Shown: positions 37,692 to 47,589 of the stretch, in pieces
How positions within the stretch are numbered: position 1 is the stretch's first letter
How the letters are laid out: each line of letters starts with the position of its first letter
Assembly: GCA_910574255.1 (NCBI GenBank)
Contig: CAJTAK010000002.1
Span: 310,001 to 374,000, forward strand
From: Clostridia bacterium
GTDB lineage: Bacteria; Bacillota; Clostridia; Lachnospirales; Lachnospiraceae
Length of the DNA stretch: 64,000 bases
Reading direction: 5' to 3'
The notes under the pieces: generated by a model
What the model saw: the letters and a program-made list of their open reading frames with translations, nothing else
What the model was told of the DNA's origin: nothing
Database searches by the model: none
Made by a program: the position numbers and the translations under genes

Positions 37692-37720
37692 ATTATACTA
37701 CTCTTTTCTTTAACTGTAAA
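37692..37720 (-). promoter_or_regulatory. Promoter of the surface-protein gene
   Basis: On the minus strand TTTACA (37715-37720) and TATAAT (37692-37697) with a 17-base spacer, about 65 bases upstream of the ATG at 37628. Confidence 0.8.
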
Positions 37721-37762
37721 ATAAAATACAGCAACGAACCACTAGAATTCTATCCCATAATC

Positions 37763-37771
37763 TGATATAAT
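37763..37771 (+). promoter_or_regulatory. Extended -10 promoter of the hybrid kinase gene
   Basis: TGATATAAT at 37763-37771 is an extended -10 box; the -35 region is weak. It lies 100 bases before the kinase start. Confidence 0.55.
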
Positions 37772-37870
37772 TCTAATAATATAAACGCAAAAAGGATTTT
37801 ACCTTAATAATACTGATGATTTATTTATATTTGCCTAAAAGCAAGCCGATCAGAAAGGGAAAAGATTCAC

Positions 37871-40423
37871 ATGGATATGAAAAGCAAGAAAAAGAACCTC
37901 ACAACATATTTTTTAATCGGGAGTTTTGTCCTGCTTCTGGTAATCAGCATAACGGCATTTACATATCTTGGACACTACATGAGCAGAATAAGCGAGGAAT
38001 CCATCAATCAAGTGGGTGACCTCTATATGGCGGGTATCAATGATCATATAATCGCACATTTCCGAACGCTAATCGACTTAAAGCTGGAACAGGTGGAAGC
38101 CGTAACGGAAGTAGTTCCCGCTGAGACGGATGATCTGTATGAAGAGCTAATCTACCGAATCCGTATCAGGGGCTTTAATTATCTGGCTCTCTGTTCGGAG
38201 GACGGCTCCCTGCAGATGCTTTCCGGTGATCCCATCGAGCTTGTGGATCCGGAGCCCTTCTTTGAATCCTTAATGCTTGGTGAAAAAAAGGTTGCCGTGG
38301 GCATGGACAGCATGGGCAATGGTGTGGTTATATTCGGTGTCAAAGCAAATTATCCCATGGCAGACGGAGGAACAAGTATGGCTATGGTGACGGCTGTTCC
38401 CATAGAGTACATCAGTACCATGCTGGGCACAGACGAAGAAAATGCCATTGTATATTCCCATATTATCCGAAAAGACGGCAGCTTTATCGTAAGCGATATG
38501 GCAGATGAATATACGGATTATTTCAGCAGTATGTATGAGCGGTATTCAAGTAATGACCGCCAGCAAATAAGCACTTATATTCAAAATCTTACTTCTGCCA
38601 TGGAAAAAAGGGAAATTTTTTCTGCCATATTAAGCCTTAGCGGAAGCAGCCAGCAGATCTATTGTACCCCGCTGCCCTACTCAGAATGGCATCTGGTGAC
38701 TATACTTCCTTTCGGTGTCCTGAATGAAACGGTAGAGTCACTGGATCGGCAGCGAACAGCTGCCACATTGCTTGTAACAGCATTTATTATTATCGTACTT
38801 ATTGCTATATTTTATGTCTATTTTCGTATGACCCGCCAGCAGCTTAAAGATCTGGAGGAAGCCCGTCAGGACGCCCTGGCTGCCACAAAAGCAAAAAGCA
38901 CCTTTCTTTCCAATATGAGTCATGACATTCGTACGCCTATGAATGCAATCGTAGGTATGACGGCAATTGCCACGGCACATATTGACGATATGGATCAGGT
39001 GCAAAACTGTCTGAAAAAAATTGCTCTCTCCGGCAAGCATCTTCTTGGACTTATTAATGATGTGCTGGATATGTCAAAAATCGAGAGCGGAAAAATGACT
39101 CTGACAGAGGAACAGATCTCCCTGCGGGAAGTGGTGGAGGGAATTGTCAGCATTGTACAGACACAGGTCAAAGCCAAAAACCAGAATTTTAATGTCCATA
39201 TTGATAATATTGTGGCAGAGGATGTGTACTGCGACAGTGTCCGCTTAAATCAAGTCCTGCTGAACATGCTGTCCAACGCAGTGAAATATACACAGGAAGG
39301 CGGCACAATACAACTGTCCTTATTCCAGGAAGATGCCCCGGATCCCAAAGGCAGTGAATATATCCGTACTCATATTAAGGTAAAAGACAATGGAATCGGC
39401 ATGGCGCCGGATTTTCTCGAACATATTTTCGATTCTTATTCAAGGGCCGACAGCAAGCGGGTACAGAAGACAGAAGGCGCAGGCCTTGGCATGGCAATCA
39501 CAAAATATATCATAGATACCATGGACGGAACCATAACTGTAGAGAGCGAACCAAATAAGGGAACCGAAATTCATGTAATTCTGGATCTGGAAAAGGCTGA
39601 TATACAGGATATTGACATGGTTCTTCCCCCATGGATGATGCTTGTGGTTGATGACGATGAAACCCTGTGCCGTACGGCAGTGGATGCCCTAAAATCTATC
39701 GGCATTCAAGCCGACTGGACTCTGAGCGGAGAAACGGCCCTGGAGATGGTTCGCAAGCATCATCAGACAAGGACTGATTATCAGATTATTCTGCTGGATT
39801 GGAAGCTTCCGGGTATGGACGGCCTTATGGTTGCCCGGCAGATTCGAAAAATCGTCGGTGAAGATATGCCGATTATCCTGATCTCCGCCTATGACTGGGA
39901 TGACTTTGAAGGAGAAGCGAGAGACGCCGGAATCAATGGTTTTATTGCAAAGCCCCTGTTCAAATCCACGCTATTCCACGGATTAAAGAAATATATGAAT
40001 TTGGAAACCGATGAGGATGAGGAAGACAAAGATATAGATTTAGCAGGATATCATCTGCTGGCTGCAGAGGATAATGAATTAAACTGGGAGATTCTGGATG
40101 AATTATTGTCTGACGCCGGTTTGCAGTTAGACTGGGCCGAGAACGGACAACTCTGTCTGGAAAAATTCCAGGCATCCGAACCGGGATATTACAGCGCAAT
40201 TCTTATGGATGTGCGGATGCCTGTTATGAATGGCTACGAAGCCACGGAAGCAATTCGCAGTCTGGATCGTCCGGACGCCAAAACCATTCCAATTATTGCT
40301 ATGACGGCAGATGCCTTCTCAGAAGATGTCCAGCACTGTCTGGCCTGCGGAATGAACGCACATACCGCCAAGCCGATTAATCTTGATGAAGTTATTTCGC
40401 TGTTGAAAAAACATATTCTGTGA
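37871..40423 (+). CDS. Membrane hybrid histidine kinase with two receiver domains
   Basis: An 850-residue sensor. Helix 1 at about 14-36 (LIGSFVLLLVISITAF), an extracellular Cache-like domain of about 250 residues, helix 2 at about 298-320 (LLVTAFIIIVLIAIFYVYF), HisKA with the phospho-His in NMSHDIRTPMNAI near 355. HATPase follows with NQVLLNMLSNAVKYT, KDNGIGMAPDFL and EGAGLGMAI. Receiver 1 (about 590-710) has VVDDDET and ILLDWKLPG; receiver 2 (about 725-845) has AAEDNELN and ILMDVRMPV. No Hpt domain or DNA-binding output is fused and no regulator is adjacent, so its partner is elsewhere. ATG at 37871 or 37877 are both possible. Confidence 0.88.
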   Translation: MDMKSKKKNLTTYFLIGSFVLLLVISITAFTYLGHYMSRISEESINQVGDLYMAGINDHIIAHFRTLIDLKLEQVEAVTEVVPAETDDLYEELIYRIRIRGFNYLALCSEDGSLQMLSGDPIELVDPEPFFESLMLGEKKVAVGMDSMGNGVVIFGVKANYPMADGGTSMAMVTAVPIEYISTMLGTDEENAIVYSHIIRKDGSFIVSDMADEYTDYFSSMYERYSSNDRQQISTYIQNLTSAMEKREIFSAILSLSGSSQQIYCTPLPYSEWHLVTILPFGVLNETVESLDRQRTAATLLVTAFIIIVLIAIFYVYFRMTRQQLKDLEEARQDALAATKAKSTFLSNMSHDIRTPMNAIVGMTAIATAHIDDMDQVQNCLKKIALSGKHLLGLINDVLDMSKIESGKMTLTEEQISLREVVEGIVSIVQTQVKAKNQNFNVHIDNIVAEDVYCDSVRLNQVLLNMLSNAVKYTQEGGTIQLSLFQEDAPDPKGSEYIRTHIKVKDNGIGMAPDFLEHIFDSYSRADSKRVQKTEGAGLGMAITKYIIDTMDGTITVESEPNKGTEIHVILDLEKADIQDIDMVLPPWMMLVVDDDETLCRTAVDALKSIGIQADWTLSGETALEMVRKHHQTRTDYQIILLDWKLPGMDGLMVARQIRKIVGEDMPIILISAYDWDDFEGEARDAGINGFIAKPLFKSTLFHGLKKYMNLETDEDEEDKDIDLAGYHLLAAEDNELNWEILDELLSDAGLQLDWAENGQLCLEKFQASEPGYYSAILMDVRMPVMNGYEATEAIRSLDRPDAKTIPIIAMTADAFSEDVQHCLACGMNAHTAKPINLDEVISLLKKHIL

Positions 40424-40486
40424 GATTCGCCTTGCAAACTGGGCTTCTGTCTGTACTGAATGGTTACAAAGCGTACCATAATATAT

Positions 40487-40679
40487 GAAAAAGGGGGCTG
40501 TCGGGAAATAAGACAGAAGACTTTTCTGATACCCAGTGTCCGGCTGTTTGTGTACAGGCTGTCTGCTCTGTACGGATATTGCTTTTTAATGTCCGTACAT
40601 ATCAGACAGAATGTACACAAACCGTCCGAACACAGGGTATAGAAATGGCTGATGTCTTATTTCCCGACAGCCCCTTTTT
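40487..40679. mobile_element. MITE-like inverted-repeat element, family 1, copy B
   Basis: The termini GGCTGTCGGGAAATAAGACA and TGTCTTATTTCCCGACAGCC are perfectly complementary over 20 bases. The left 70 bases are almost identical to copy A (557-731). The interior is a long near-perfect hairpin (GTGTCCGGCTGTTTGTGTACA ... closing with TGTACACAAACCGTCCGAACAC, loop near 40590). 193 bp, no transposase. Lies between the kinase stop and the permease gene. Confidence 0.85.
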
Positions 40680-40751
40680 CTGTTGTCAGGCTGTCAAGTA
40701 AACTATTTCTCCCCTCTTCTTGGCTCACTGCCCACCAGAGAAGGAATCTCC

Positions 40752-43457
40752 CTACAAACTCTCTTGCCTGATACTGTCAATAATATTCTCCCCCTTAATC
40801 CGATTCCTGGCATACATCATGGTAGCAAACACCACCAGAAACACACTGCAAACCGCAATCAGAATACTAGTCACCGGAACATAAAACCCCGTATCCATAC
40901 TTCTCTCCACCACCCTGTAAATCTGCCAGGTAACAAAGATCGACACCGGAAGCCCATAGAGAAGCGCCTTGCACCCATACAGGACACATTCATAATTCAG
41001 CATTCGCCGAAGTCCCCCGGGCGTCATACCCACGGAGCTTAGAACCGCAAACTCCTTTCTCCGAAGCAGCACGCCCGTAGAAATGGTATTAAACACATTG
41101 GCCACCGCAATCAGGGAAATCAAAGTAATAAACCCATAGCTAAACACATCCATAGTCATCATCAGATTCTTCCGTGTCTGGCGGCCCTCCGCCTCATTCA
41201 TCACAAAGAAATAGCTGTCAAAGCTGCCATCGAGAGAAAGCTCCTCCAGACGCTCCGCCACTTGCTGGTGATTCTCCGCCTGAATATAAAGCTGTATGCT
41301 TCTCAGATCAAGCGCATTCGATCCAACCAGGCTGTCAAACATACTCTCTGAAAGAATAACGGAAAAGCCTCCGCCCCATTCCCCATAGAGATTCATAGGC
41401 GCTCTCTCGGCAAATACTCCTACGGTCACATTCACGGGAATCTGGAAGTCCTCCCGCTTCTGGTCCATCCCCGTTCTCTCCTGAGCTTTTGTAAGCGCCT
41501 CGTAATCCGTGAGCATCATCTCAATCTCCTGTCCCGGAGCCTTTAAGATGTCAAAAAGCCGGTAACGCTGCTGCTCTGAAATATATCCCTGGAGCTGATT
41601 CAGCGCAATCACCTTGGAGTCCCCTAAAACCGGATATTCCTCCTTTGAAAGCCCCAGCTCCTTCACATACTCCTCATAATCTCCATCCGTCAAAACCAGA
41701 ATCCGGGAATCATAAAGCACAAGCCTGCCATCCTCCTGACGGTGCCCTTCCATATTTCCGTATCCTGCCATATCATCATTCAAAATTTCCCGGTAGTCCT
41801 CTGTCACCTGTTCGGGATCAAGATATACGTCCATATTGCTGCCCCCTACATAGAGCACCCTGTCGACACCGCTTATATTCCCCGTCTCCTCCAGGAGCCT
41901 TTTCGCCTCCCCTTTATTTTCACCTTCCTCAATATACACGGAAATATCATATTCCGGCGTACTCTGTACCGTACCGACACTGCTTTTCAAATAAGTTGAA
42001 AAAGAGCTTGCGGAAATAAACAGCACAATGCTGATAAACAGGGAAAAAATCGTAGTTCGATACTGCCTTTTACTCCTGGAAAAATGCTTCCCCGCAATCA
42101 TTCCCTCCAATCCGAAGAAACGGTAAGCAAGCTTTCCCTTCCTTGCAACTTTCTTCGGCACCCGAATATCCCCTGACTGGCGAATAGCCTCCATAGGCGA
42201 CACCTTAGCCGCACGCCTGGAGGGAATCCATGCGGAAATCAGTACCGTCATAAGAGCCGTAGCCCCGGCGATGACCACTGCCGGCCAGGACACATGAAGA
42301 TGCATCTTCCCTGCCGAAGCATAGATATAATAAAAGGCATTTCCCGTAAAATGCAGGGTAACTCCAATCCCGCCAATGCCGCTTACAATTCCAACCGGAA
42401 TCCCCACAGCGCTCACCAGAAGAGCCTCCCTTAACACCATGCCCCGAAGCTGCTTAGGCGTTGCGCCGGCAGAAGCCAGAATCCCAAACTGCCTGGTACG
42501 GTCACTGACAGAGATCGCAAAGGAATTATAAACCAGGGAAATCCCCCCTGTCATAATAAGAAGAATCAAAATCGCCGCCAATCCATAAAGCATCTGCATA
42601 AAAGGCCGGTTGGAAGAAGTCCCCTGATAGCGAAGCAGCTCCGAATTGTAGGTAGCATAGGAGCTCCCCGCCATATGCTCATCCGTAAACCGATAAATAT
42701 CCGAAGACTTGTGCAACCTGTAATAGCAGGCAAAACGGCTGCCCTCCAAAGGATTTTTATCCCTAATGGTAATGGCATAATAAGCTGAACTGTTGGAATC
42801 CAAAAATCCCGGACTCTCCACAATCCCCACCACCGTATAAGTGCGTGTCATCTCCGGAACCAGTTCCTCCGCCAACATGGGGGCCTCAAGGCTCCCTTCC
42901 TCCACTTCCTCTCGGATGATGGGATTATACAGAGTAAGCTCGCCGTGCTCCTCATCTGTGGTAAAACGTCTGCCAATCTCCAAAGTCAGAGTATCCCCCA
43001 GAGCAATATCCGCCTTTCCGATACTCATAGCCGTAGAACTTACCACAAGCTCACTGCCATTCTCCGGCATACGCCCCGTCCGGAGCCGGAGGGGCAAAAG
43101 ACTTTGATCCGCTTCCATCCCCAGAACAAAAAGATAAGGAGCACGCCTTGTACTCATCTCCTCCTCTTTCACACCAGGAAGCACGGCATAACCGATCTCC
43201 TGAAACGTCTCCGACTCCTCCACCTCATCCGACTTTCGGATCTCCCCAGCCTGCTGCCCGGAAAGCTCATAGACAGCCCCATGCCAGTTCCCTGCCTGCA
43301 AAATAACCGATTCAATCATATAATGCTGCAAACTTGAAATAAAAGTTGTAACGGCCGTCAGCATAGCCGCAGCCAGAATAATCCCGATAATCGTCACCAA
43401 AGTACGCATTTTATTTTTCTTCAAGGTCTTAATGGTGGTCCGTGTAAACACATTCAT
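40752..43457 (-). CDS. ABC transporter permease, FtsX/BceB-like
   Basis: A 901-residue permease with an N-terminal helix (TLVTIIGIILAAAMLTAVTTF), a 250-residue extracellular loop, a central bundle of helices (MLYGLAAILILLIMTGGIS; FGILASAGATPKQLRGM), a second N-terminal-type helix near 470, a second large loop and a final FtsX bundle (FAVLSSVGMTPGGLRRML). This two-half layout fits exporters or flippase-like ABC systems that give antimicrobial-peptide resistance. Overlaps the ATPase gene by 4 bases; last of the module RR-HK-ATPase-permease. Confidence 0.88.
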   Translation of the reverse strand: MNVFTRTTIKTLKKNKMRTLVTIIGIILAAAMLTAVTTFISSLQHYMIESVILQAGNWHGAVYELSGQQAGEIRKSDEVEESETFQEIGYAVLPGVKEEEMSTRRAPYLFVLGMEADQSLLPLRLRTGRMPENGSELVVSSTAMSIGKADIALGDTLTLEIGRRFTTDEEHGELTLYNPIIREEVEEGSLEAPMLAEELVPEMTRTYTVVGIVESPGFLDSNSSAYYAITIRDKNPLEGSRFACYYRLHKSSDIYRFTDEHMAGSSYATYNSELLRYQGTSSNRPFMQMLYGLAAILILLIMTGGISLVYNSFAISVSDRTRQFGILASAGATPKQLRGMVLREALLVSAVGIPVGIVSGIGGIGVTLHFTGNAFYYIYASAGKMHLHVSWPAVVIAGATALMTVLISAWIPSRRAAKVSPMEAIRQSGDIRVPKKVARKGKLAYRFFGLEGMIAGKHFSRSKRQYRTTIFSLFISIVLFISASSFSTYLKSSVGTVQSTPEYDISVYIEEGENKGEAKRLLEETGNISGVDRVLYVGGSNMDVYLDPEQVTEDYREILNDDMAGYGNMEGHRQEDGRLVLYDSRILVLTDGDYEEYVKELGLSKEEYPVLGDSKVIALNQLQGYISEQQRYRLFDILKAPGQEIEMMLTDYEALTKAQERTGMDQKREDFQIPVNVTVGVFAERAPMNLYGEWGGGFSVILSESMFDSLVGSNALDLRSIQLYIQAENHQQVAERLEELSLDGSFDSYFFVMNEAEGRQTRKNLMMTMDVFSYGFITLISLIAVANVFNTISTGVLLRRKEFAVLSSVGMTPGGLRRMLNYECVLYGCKALLYGLPVSIFVTWQIYRVVERSMDTGFYVPVTSILIAVCSVFLVVFATMMYARNRIKGENIIDSIRQESL

Positions 43458-44137
43458 CTGCGGATCACCTCATCTCTTGCAATCTTTCCATCCTCAATGG
43501 AAATAATCCGATCCGCCTGCAAAGCCAGGTTCTCATCATGGGTAATCACCACAAGGGTCTGCCCATACTTCTGATTCGACAGCTTTAAAAGCTCCATAAT
43601 CTCCTGACTGTTCTTGGAATCCAGATTCCCTGTAGGCTCATCCGCCAGCACAATGGCCGGAGCATTCATAAGGGCCCGCCCAATGGATACCCTCTGCTGC
43701 TGTCCCCCGGAAAGCTGATTGGGAAGATGCCTCTTCCTCCCCTCCAGGTTCAGCGTATGAAGAAGCTCCTTAAGCCTCTTCTCATTCACCTCCCGGCCAT
43801 CCATCAGCACCGGAAGCGTCATATTCTCCTCCACATCCAGAACCGGAATCAAATTATAAAACTGATAAATCAGCCCAATCTCCCTCCGCCTAAAAATCGC
43901 AAGCTGCTCCTCATTCTGACTGTAAACATCCTTCCCATCCAGATACACATGCCCCGAGGTAGGCCGATCCACCCCGCCCAAAATATGAAGCAGCGTAGAC
44001 TTCCCGGACCCCGACGGCCCAATAATCGCCACAAACTCCCCCTGCTGAATCAAAAAAGAAACGTCATCCAACGCCCGTACCTCATTCTCACCCTTGCCAT
44101 ACACCTTCGAAAGATGCTCCACCTTCAACAACTCCAT
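43454..44137 (-). CDS. ABC transporter ATP-binding protein (BceA/LolD type)
   Basis: A 227-residue ATPase. Walker [19 protein letters not shown] near 38, Q-loop near 88 ([17 protein letters not shown]), signature [15 protein letters not shown] near 140, Walker [13 protein letters not shown] near 165 and the H-loop [12 protein letters not shown] at 44137 with AGGAGG 6 bases upstream gives the canonical N-terminus. Energises the adjacent permease; peptide resistance or sensing is inferred from the neighbouring two-component genes. Confidence 0.93.
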   Translation of the reverse strand: MELLKVEHLSKVYGKGENEVRALDDVSFLIQQGEFVAIIGPSGSGKSTLLHILGGVDRPTSGHVYLDGKDVYSQNEEQLAIFRRREIGLIYQFYNLIPVLDVEENMTLPVLMDGREVNEKRLKELLHTLNLEGRKRHLPNQLSGGQQQRVSIGRALMNAPAIVLADEPTGNLDSKNSQEIMELLKLSNQKYGQTLVVITHDENLALQADRIISIEDGKIARDEVIRR

Positions 44138-44222
44138 GATATTCCTCCTAAAATCCATCCTTTGAGTATTCTCCAAAATTCTTTATATAAAAGCTTTCAA
44201 GAATACCTCCTTACACCACAGG

Positions 44223-44276
44223 AGTATAGCGCCCCACAATGACATTCCAGTGACACCAAAATAACAAAATTGTCAC
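44223..44276 (-). promoter_or_regulatory. Candidate response-regulator operator and -10 of the ABC genes
   Basis: GTGACA-N15-TGTCAC at 44250-44276 is an inverted repeat. On the minus strand it is followed by TATACT (44223-44228) with no good -35, as in promoters activated by OmpR-type regulators binding just upstream. The regulator gene is two genes upstream in the same module. Confidence 0.55.
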
Positions 44277-44392
44277 ATAAGAATAAATTTATAACCCCCT
44301 CCTCCCAAAAGCTTACAAAACCTCCCTCTATCCTATTAAAATTCCCGCCGCTGTTCACAGCAGCCAATTCCCCTCACATCCATAAAGCAGCC

Positions 44393-45406
44393 TTACACCA
44401 CACCTTTATAAAAACGCATGGTAAACCGCGCGCCGCCCTCCGTCCGATTCTCCGCCTTCAAAGTCCCATTTTGAGCACACACGATCATACGCGCCAAAGC
44501 AAGGCCAATCCCCACATTGGAATCCAAAGCATCCTTTCCCTTATAAAAACGCTCAAAAAGATGAGGTAAATCCTCCGGATCAATCCCCGGACCATTATCC
44601 TCAATAACAATTTCTGTATACAAATGATTTTCTTCCACACGAATCCACAGAGTTCCCCCCTGGCCCATATGCTCCATGCAATTCTTGAAAATATTCCCAA
44701 GAGCCTCAACACTCCAGGCAGCATCTCCCACAAACCCCGCCCGGTCATCTATCTCTTTCACAACCGTCTGCTCACGCAATTCCATGGGAATCCCAAGAGG
44801 GCCAATGGCATTTTCCACCAGATTGGATGCATCCACCCGCTCTCTGGCAAATACGGCAGTCCCCGCATCAATCTTCGAGATCTTAAGCAGGGCATTCACC
44901 AGCCAGTCCACCCTGTCTAAAAGCCGGCCTCCCTCATAAGCCAAACGCCGTCTCCCACTCTCATCCGTCTCCTCCAAAAGCCTGGTCAGAAGCAAATGCA
45001 GAGAGGTAAGGGGCGTCCGAAGCTGATGGGAAATATCTGCCAGAGAATCACTTAAGTAGCGTTTCTCCTTAAGCAGCGTATCCGACTGCTCCGTCAAGCG
45101 CAGCAGCAGCTTTTCCACCTCATTGGCCAGAATCGCCAGTTCCCCTTCCTGATAACTGGTGAAATTCAGATTTCGTTCCCCATGAAGCATCCGATCCGCA
45201 TCCGCCGCAAGATTTTTCAGCCTGTCATACCGTTTTTTTGTGAAAAAGAGCCAGATAAAAATGATTCCCATACTGCCGAATTCCCCATAAACAACACAGG
45301 ATAAATTCTCAGGAAAAAGAAATCCTCCTAGGCATCCAACAGAAACAAGGAATGCCAGGGATATCCATATTTGCCTATTTATTTCCTTATTTCGCAAAAA
45401 ACCCAT
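44393..45406 (-). CDS. Sensor histidine kinase (intramembrane-sensing type)
   Basis: A 337-residue kinase. Two helices close together at about 12-55 (ISLAFLVSVGCLGGFLF; MGIIFIWLFFTK) leave almost no extracellular loop, as in BceS-like kinases that sense through their ABC partner. A short HAMP-like linker is followed by HisKA with DISHQLRTPLTSL near 135. HATPase motifs are NIFKNCMEHM, EDNGPGIDPEDL and GIGLALARMI. Ends 257 bases before the ATPase start and lies 94 bases after the regulator gene. Confidence 0.88.
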   Translation of the reverse strand: MGFLRNKEINRQIWISLAFLVSVGCLGGFLFPENLSCVVYGEFGSMGIIFIWLFFTKKRYDRLKNLAADADRMLHGERNLNFTSYQEGELAILANEVEKLLLRLTEQSDTLLKEKRYLSDSLADISHQLRTPLTSLHLLLTRLLEETDESGRRRLAYEGGRLLDRVDWLVNALLKISKIDAGTAVFARERVDASNLVENAIGPLGIPMELREQTVVKEIDDRAGFVGDAAWSVEALGNIFKNCMEHMGQGGTLWIRVEENHLYTEIVIEDNGPGIDPEDLPHLFERFYKGKDALDSNVGIGLALARMIVCAQNGTLKAENRTEGGARFTMRFYKGVV

Positions 45407-45500
45407 AGCCCTTTCTCCATTCTAAGCTCTGTCGTACTGCTTTCATATCCTATCCTGCACAATTTTTAGAATCCTTTACACAAAATGCAGAAACATTCTA

Positions 45501-46172
45501 TCATTCTCCCAGCTTATACCCCATTCCCCGAATTGTTCGAATAATCTGCGGATTCTGGGGATCCGTCTCAATCTTTTCCCGCAGGCGCTTAATGTAAACT
45601 GTCAAAGTATTGTCATTGACAAACTCCCCTGCGGCATCCCAAATCTCCTCCAACAACTGATTTCTGGAAAGGATCATGCCCTTGTGATTCAGGAAAAACA
45701 GAAGAAGCCGGTATTCCAGTGCAGACAGAAAGCATTCCTGTCCGCCCTTTGTCACCAACGCCCGTACCGTATCCACCCGCAGATCCTCAATCTCCAGTAT
45801 TGCCTGCGTCTTCCCGCAGCGGCGCAGGACACTTCGTATCCGGGATACCAGCTCCCTTGGACGAAAAGGCTTACTGACATAATCCTCCGCTCCCAGTTCC
45901 AGCCCCGTCACCACGCTGTATTCATCTCCGGATGCTGTGAGAAAAATCACCGGAAGCTCCTTACTCCCCTTTACCGCCGAGCAAACCGCAAAGCCATTGC
46001 CATCCTTTAAGGACACATCCAGAAGCATCAAATCAAAGCTCTCCTGCTCTACCGCTTCCAAAGCCTCTTTCTGTCCGGATGCAGAGCGAACCTGAAAGCC
46101 TTCGCCGCCCAATACGGCGCTTAAGTTTTCTACTATATTTTTGTCATCCTCTACAAGGAGTATCTTTGCCAT
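45501..46172 (-). CDS. OmpR-family response regulator
   Basis: A 223-residue regulator. The receiver has LLVEDDKNIVENL, the phospho-acceptor in LMLLDVSLKDG near 53, FLTAS, and VSKPF near 102. The C-terminal winged helix ends IIRTIRGMGYKLGE. AAGGA precedes the ATG. Unlike the truncated regulator at 730-1290, all receiver residues are present. Expected to bind the GTGACA/TGTCAC repeat before the ABC genes. Confidence 0.92.
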   Translation of the reverse strand: MAKILLVEDDKNIVENLSAVLGGEGFQVRSASGQKEALEAVEQESFDLMLLDVSLKDGNGFAVCSAVKGSKELPVIFLTASGDEYSVVTGLELGAEDYVSKPFRPRELVSRIRSVLRRCGKTQAILEIEDLRVDTVRALVTKGGQECFLSALEYRLLLFFLNHKGMILSRNQLLEEIWDAAGEFVNDNTLTVYIKRLREKIETDPQNPQIIRTIRGMGYKLGE

Positions 46173-46214
46173 CTATCTATTCCTTTTCTTTTCTTATTTG
46201 CATTCCCTATACTT

Positions 46215-47525
46215 TCATTCTATCAAAACATAAGATTCATTTTCCTGCCAAAAGGCTTTCTGGAACACAATTTTCTTATTATAATTGTCAACCGCTACAA
46301 TGTTCAGATCCCCAATGACAGGCTCCTCCCACTCCCATGCATTTGAAGGCTCCATCCATACCGTAAGTCCATTTTCCAACTGACAGACTTCCCGTTCCCC
46401 CTTCCGGTTATTCAGCCCCGAAATGGAATATACCTGTGAACCGTTATGTAAAAAGAGCGTATAGTCTCTCCCCAAAATCCATTCTGCAAGCTGCTCCCCT
46501 TTCTTTACATGGAGCATAGAATCGTCAATGGCCTCTGCCTGACTTGGGGACAATGGTTCGCTGCCAAAGTCTTTCGGATAGAGCTTCTTTATTTCACTGC
46601 TGAAGCGTAAAGCTCCATAACTGTTCAGGTGATTTGCATCAATAAAGCATTGTCTGTCATAGGCAGCAATCCAATCCACAGTTATCCCTGGAAAATCCTT
46701 TTTCAAGTTCTCATAAAATTCGTAAACCTGCGCCTTGTACTCATCTGTAAAGCTTATGTTATCCGAATGGGGCAGCTTCACAATCCTTACCTGAATGTTA
46801 TTTTCCACGCACAATCCAATAAGCCTTCTGTAATAATCCTCAAACAGCGGATTTAAGTAAAATTCCTCCAGAACTCCTTTTTTGCCTCCCTCAAATCCTT
46901 CCGCTTCTCTGGCTATATAACGGCCTCTGTGCAGCTCATCCTTCCTCTGTGTCTCCAGATTTTCCTCATACCGCTGGTTAAAGCCGGAATTCATAATGGC
47001 CGCTATATACTTATTGGGCAGGCGAAACTCATAGGAAATGAAATCAGACTTATAGCTGTCGGTAATAATCGTAGGCTCATGGAAAATCTTTGCAAGTCTC
47101 ACCATTTCCAGATTTTGCTCTGGCCGGAACCTATGGGAATACATGGTTCTCGTCCAGAAACAATCCTCCATGAGCAGGTGCGCATCCTGAAAGCTAATGT
47201 AACAAACTTTGGGAGCCGAATGGGTCGTAAGCCAGTCCTGGAGCACATAATAATTTTCTACAGGCGTCATTCCGCCCAGAGAAAGATTGATGACCGTGTC
47301 AGACAGTATCTCTGGCATATAGGCGGCATTTGCCATGGAATCTCCCAAAATAACGGTGTCGTAATACCAATCCTCCGGCGAATTTACCTTTTCCTTATTC
47401 CACAGATAATGAGGTGTCTCTCCATCCATAAATCCCATAGGATTCATCCATGTATATGCATAAATAACAATCATAGGCAGCATAACGCAGATGCTCTTTA
47501 TCATTAGTCTAACAATATTTTTCAT
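46215..47525 (-). CDS. SGNH/AlgJ-like membrane-anchored acyl-handling protein
   Basis: A 436-residue protein with one N-terminal helix (LMIKSICVMLPMIVIYAYTW) and an extracytoplasmic SGNH-hydrolase-like domain. The nucleophile block is TVILGDSMANAAYMPE near 60, and the catalytic Asp-His block is probably FIDANHLNSYGALRFS near 300. It follows an MBOAT gene by 64 bases, the classic pairing of AlgI/DltB-type acyl transporters with a periplasmic transferase. ATG at 47525 is chosen for AAAGGAGAGC upstream. Likely O-acetylates a surface polymer; the acceptor is unknown. Confidence 0.8.
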   Translation of the reverse strand: MKNIVRLMIKSICVMLPMIVIYAYTWMNPMGFMDGETPHYLWNKEKVNSPEDWYYDTVILGDSMANAAYMPEILSDTVINLSLGGMTPVENYYVLQDWLTTHSAPKVCYISFQDAHLLMEDCFWTRTMYSHRFRPEQNLEMVRLAKIFHEPTIITDSYKSDFISYEFRLPNKYIAAIMNSGFNQRYEENLETQRKDELHRGRYIAREAEGFEGGKKGVLEEFYLNPLFEDYYRRLIGLCVENNIQVRIVKLPHSDNISFTDEYKAQVYEFYENLKKDFPGITVDWIAAYDRQCFIDANHLNSYGALRFSSEIKKLYPKDFGSEPLSPSQAEAIDDSMLHVKKGEQLAEWILGRDYTLFLHNGSQVYSISGLNNRKGEREVCQLENGLTVWMEPSNAWEWEEPVIGDLNIVAVDNYNKKIVFQKAFWQENESYVLIE

Positions 47526-47589
47526 AGCTCTCCTTTTATTCTGACATACTGGCTGCATTTCCAAAGCGGCTCCCTGCCAAGGGTACACT

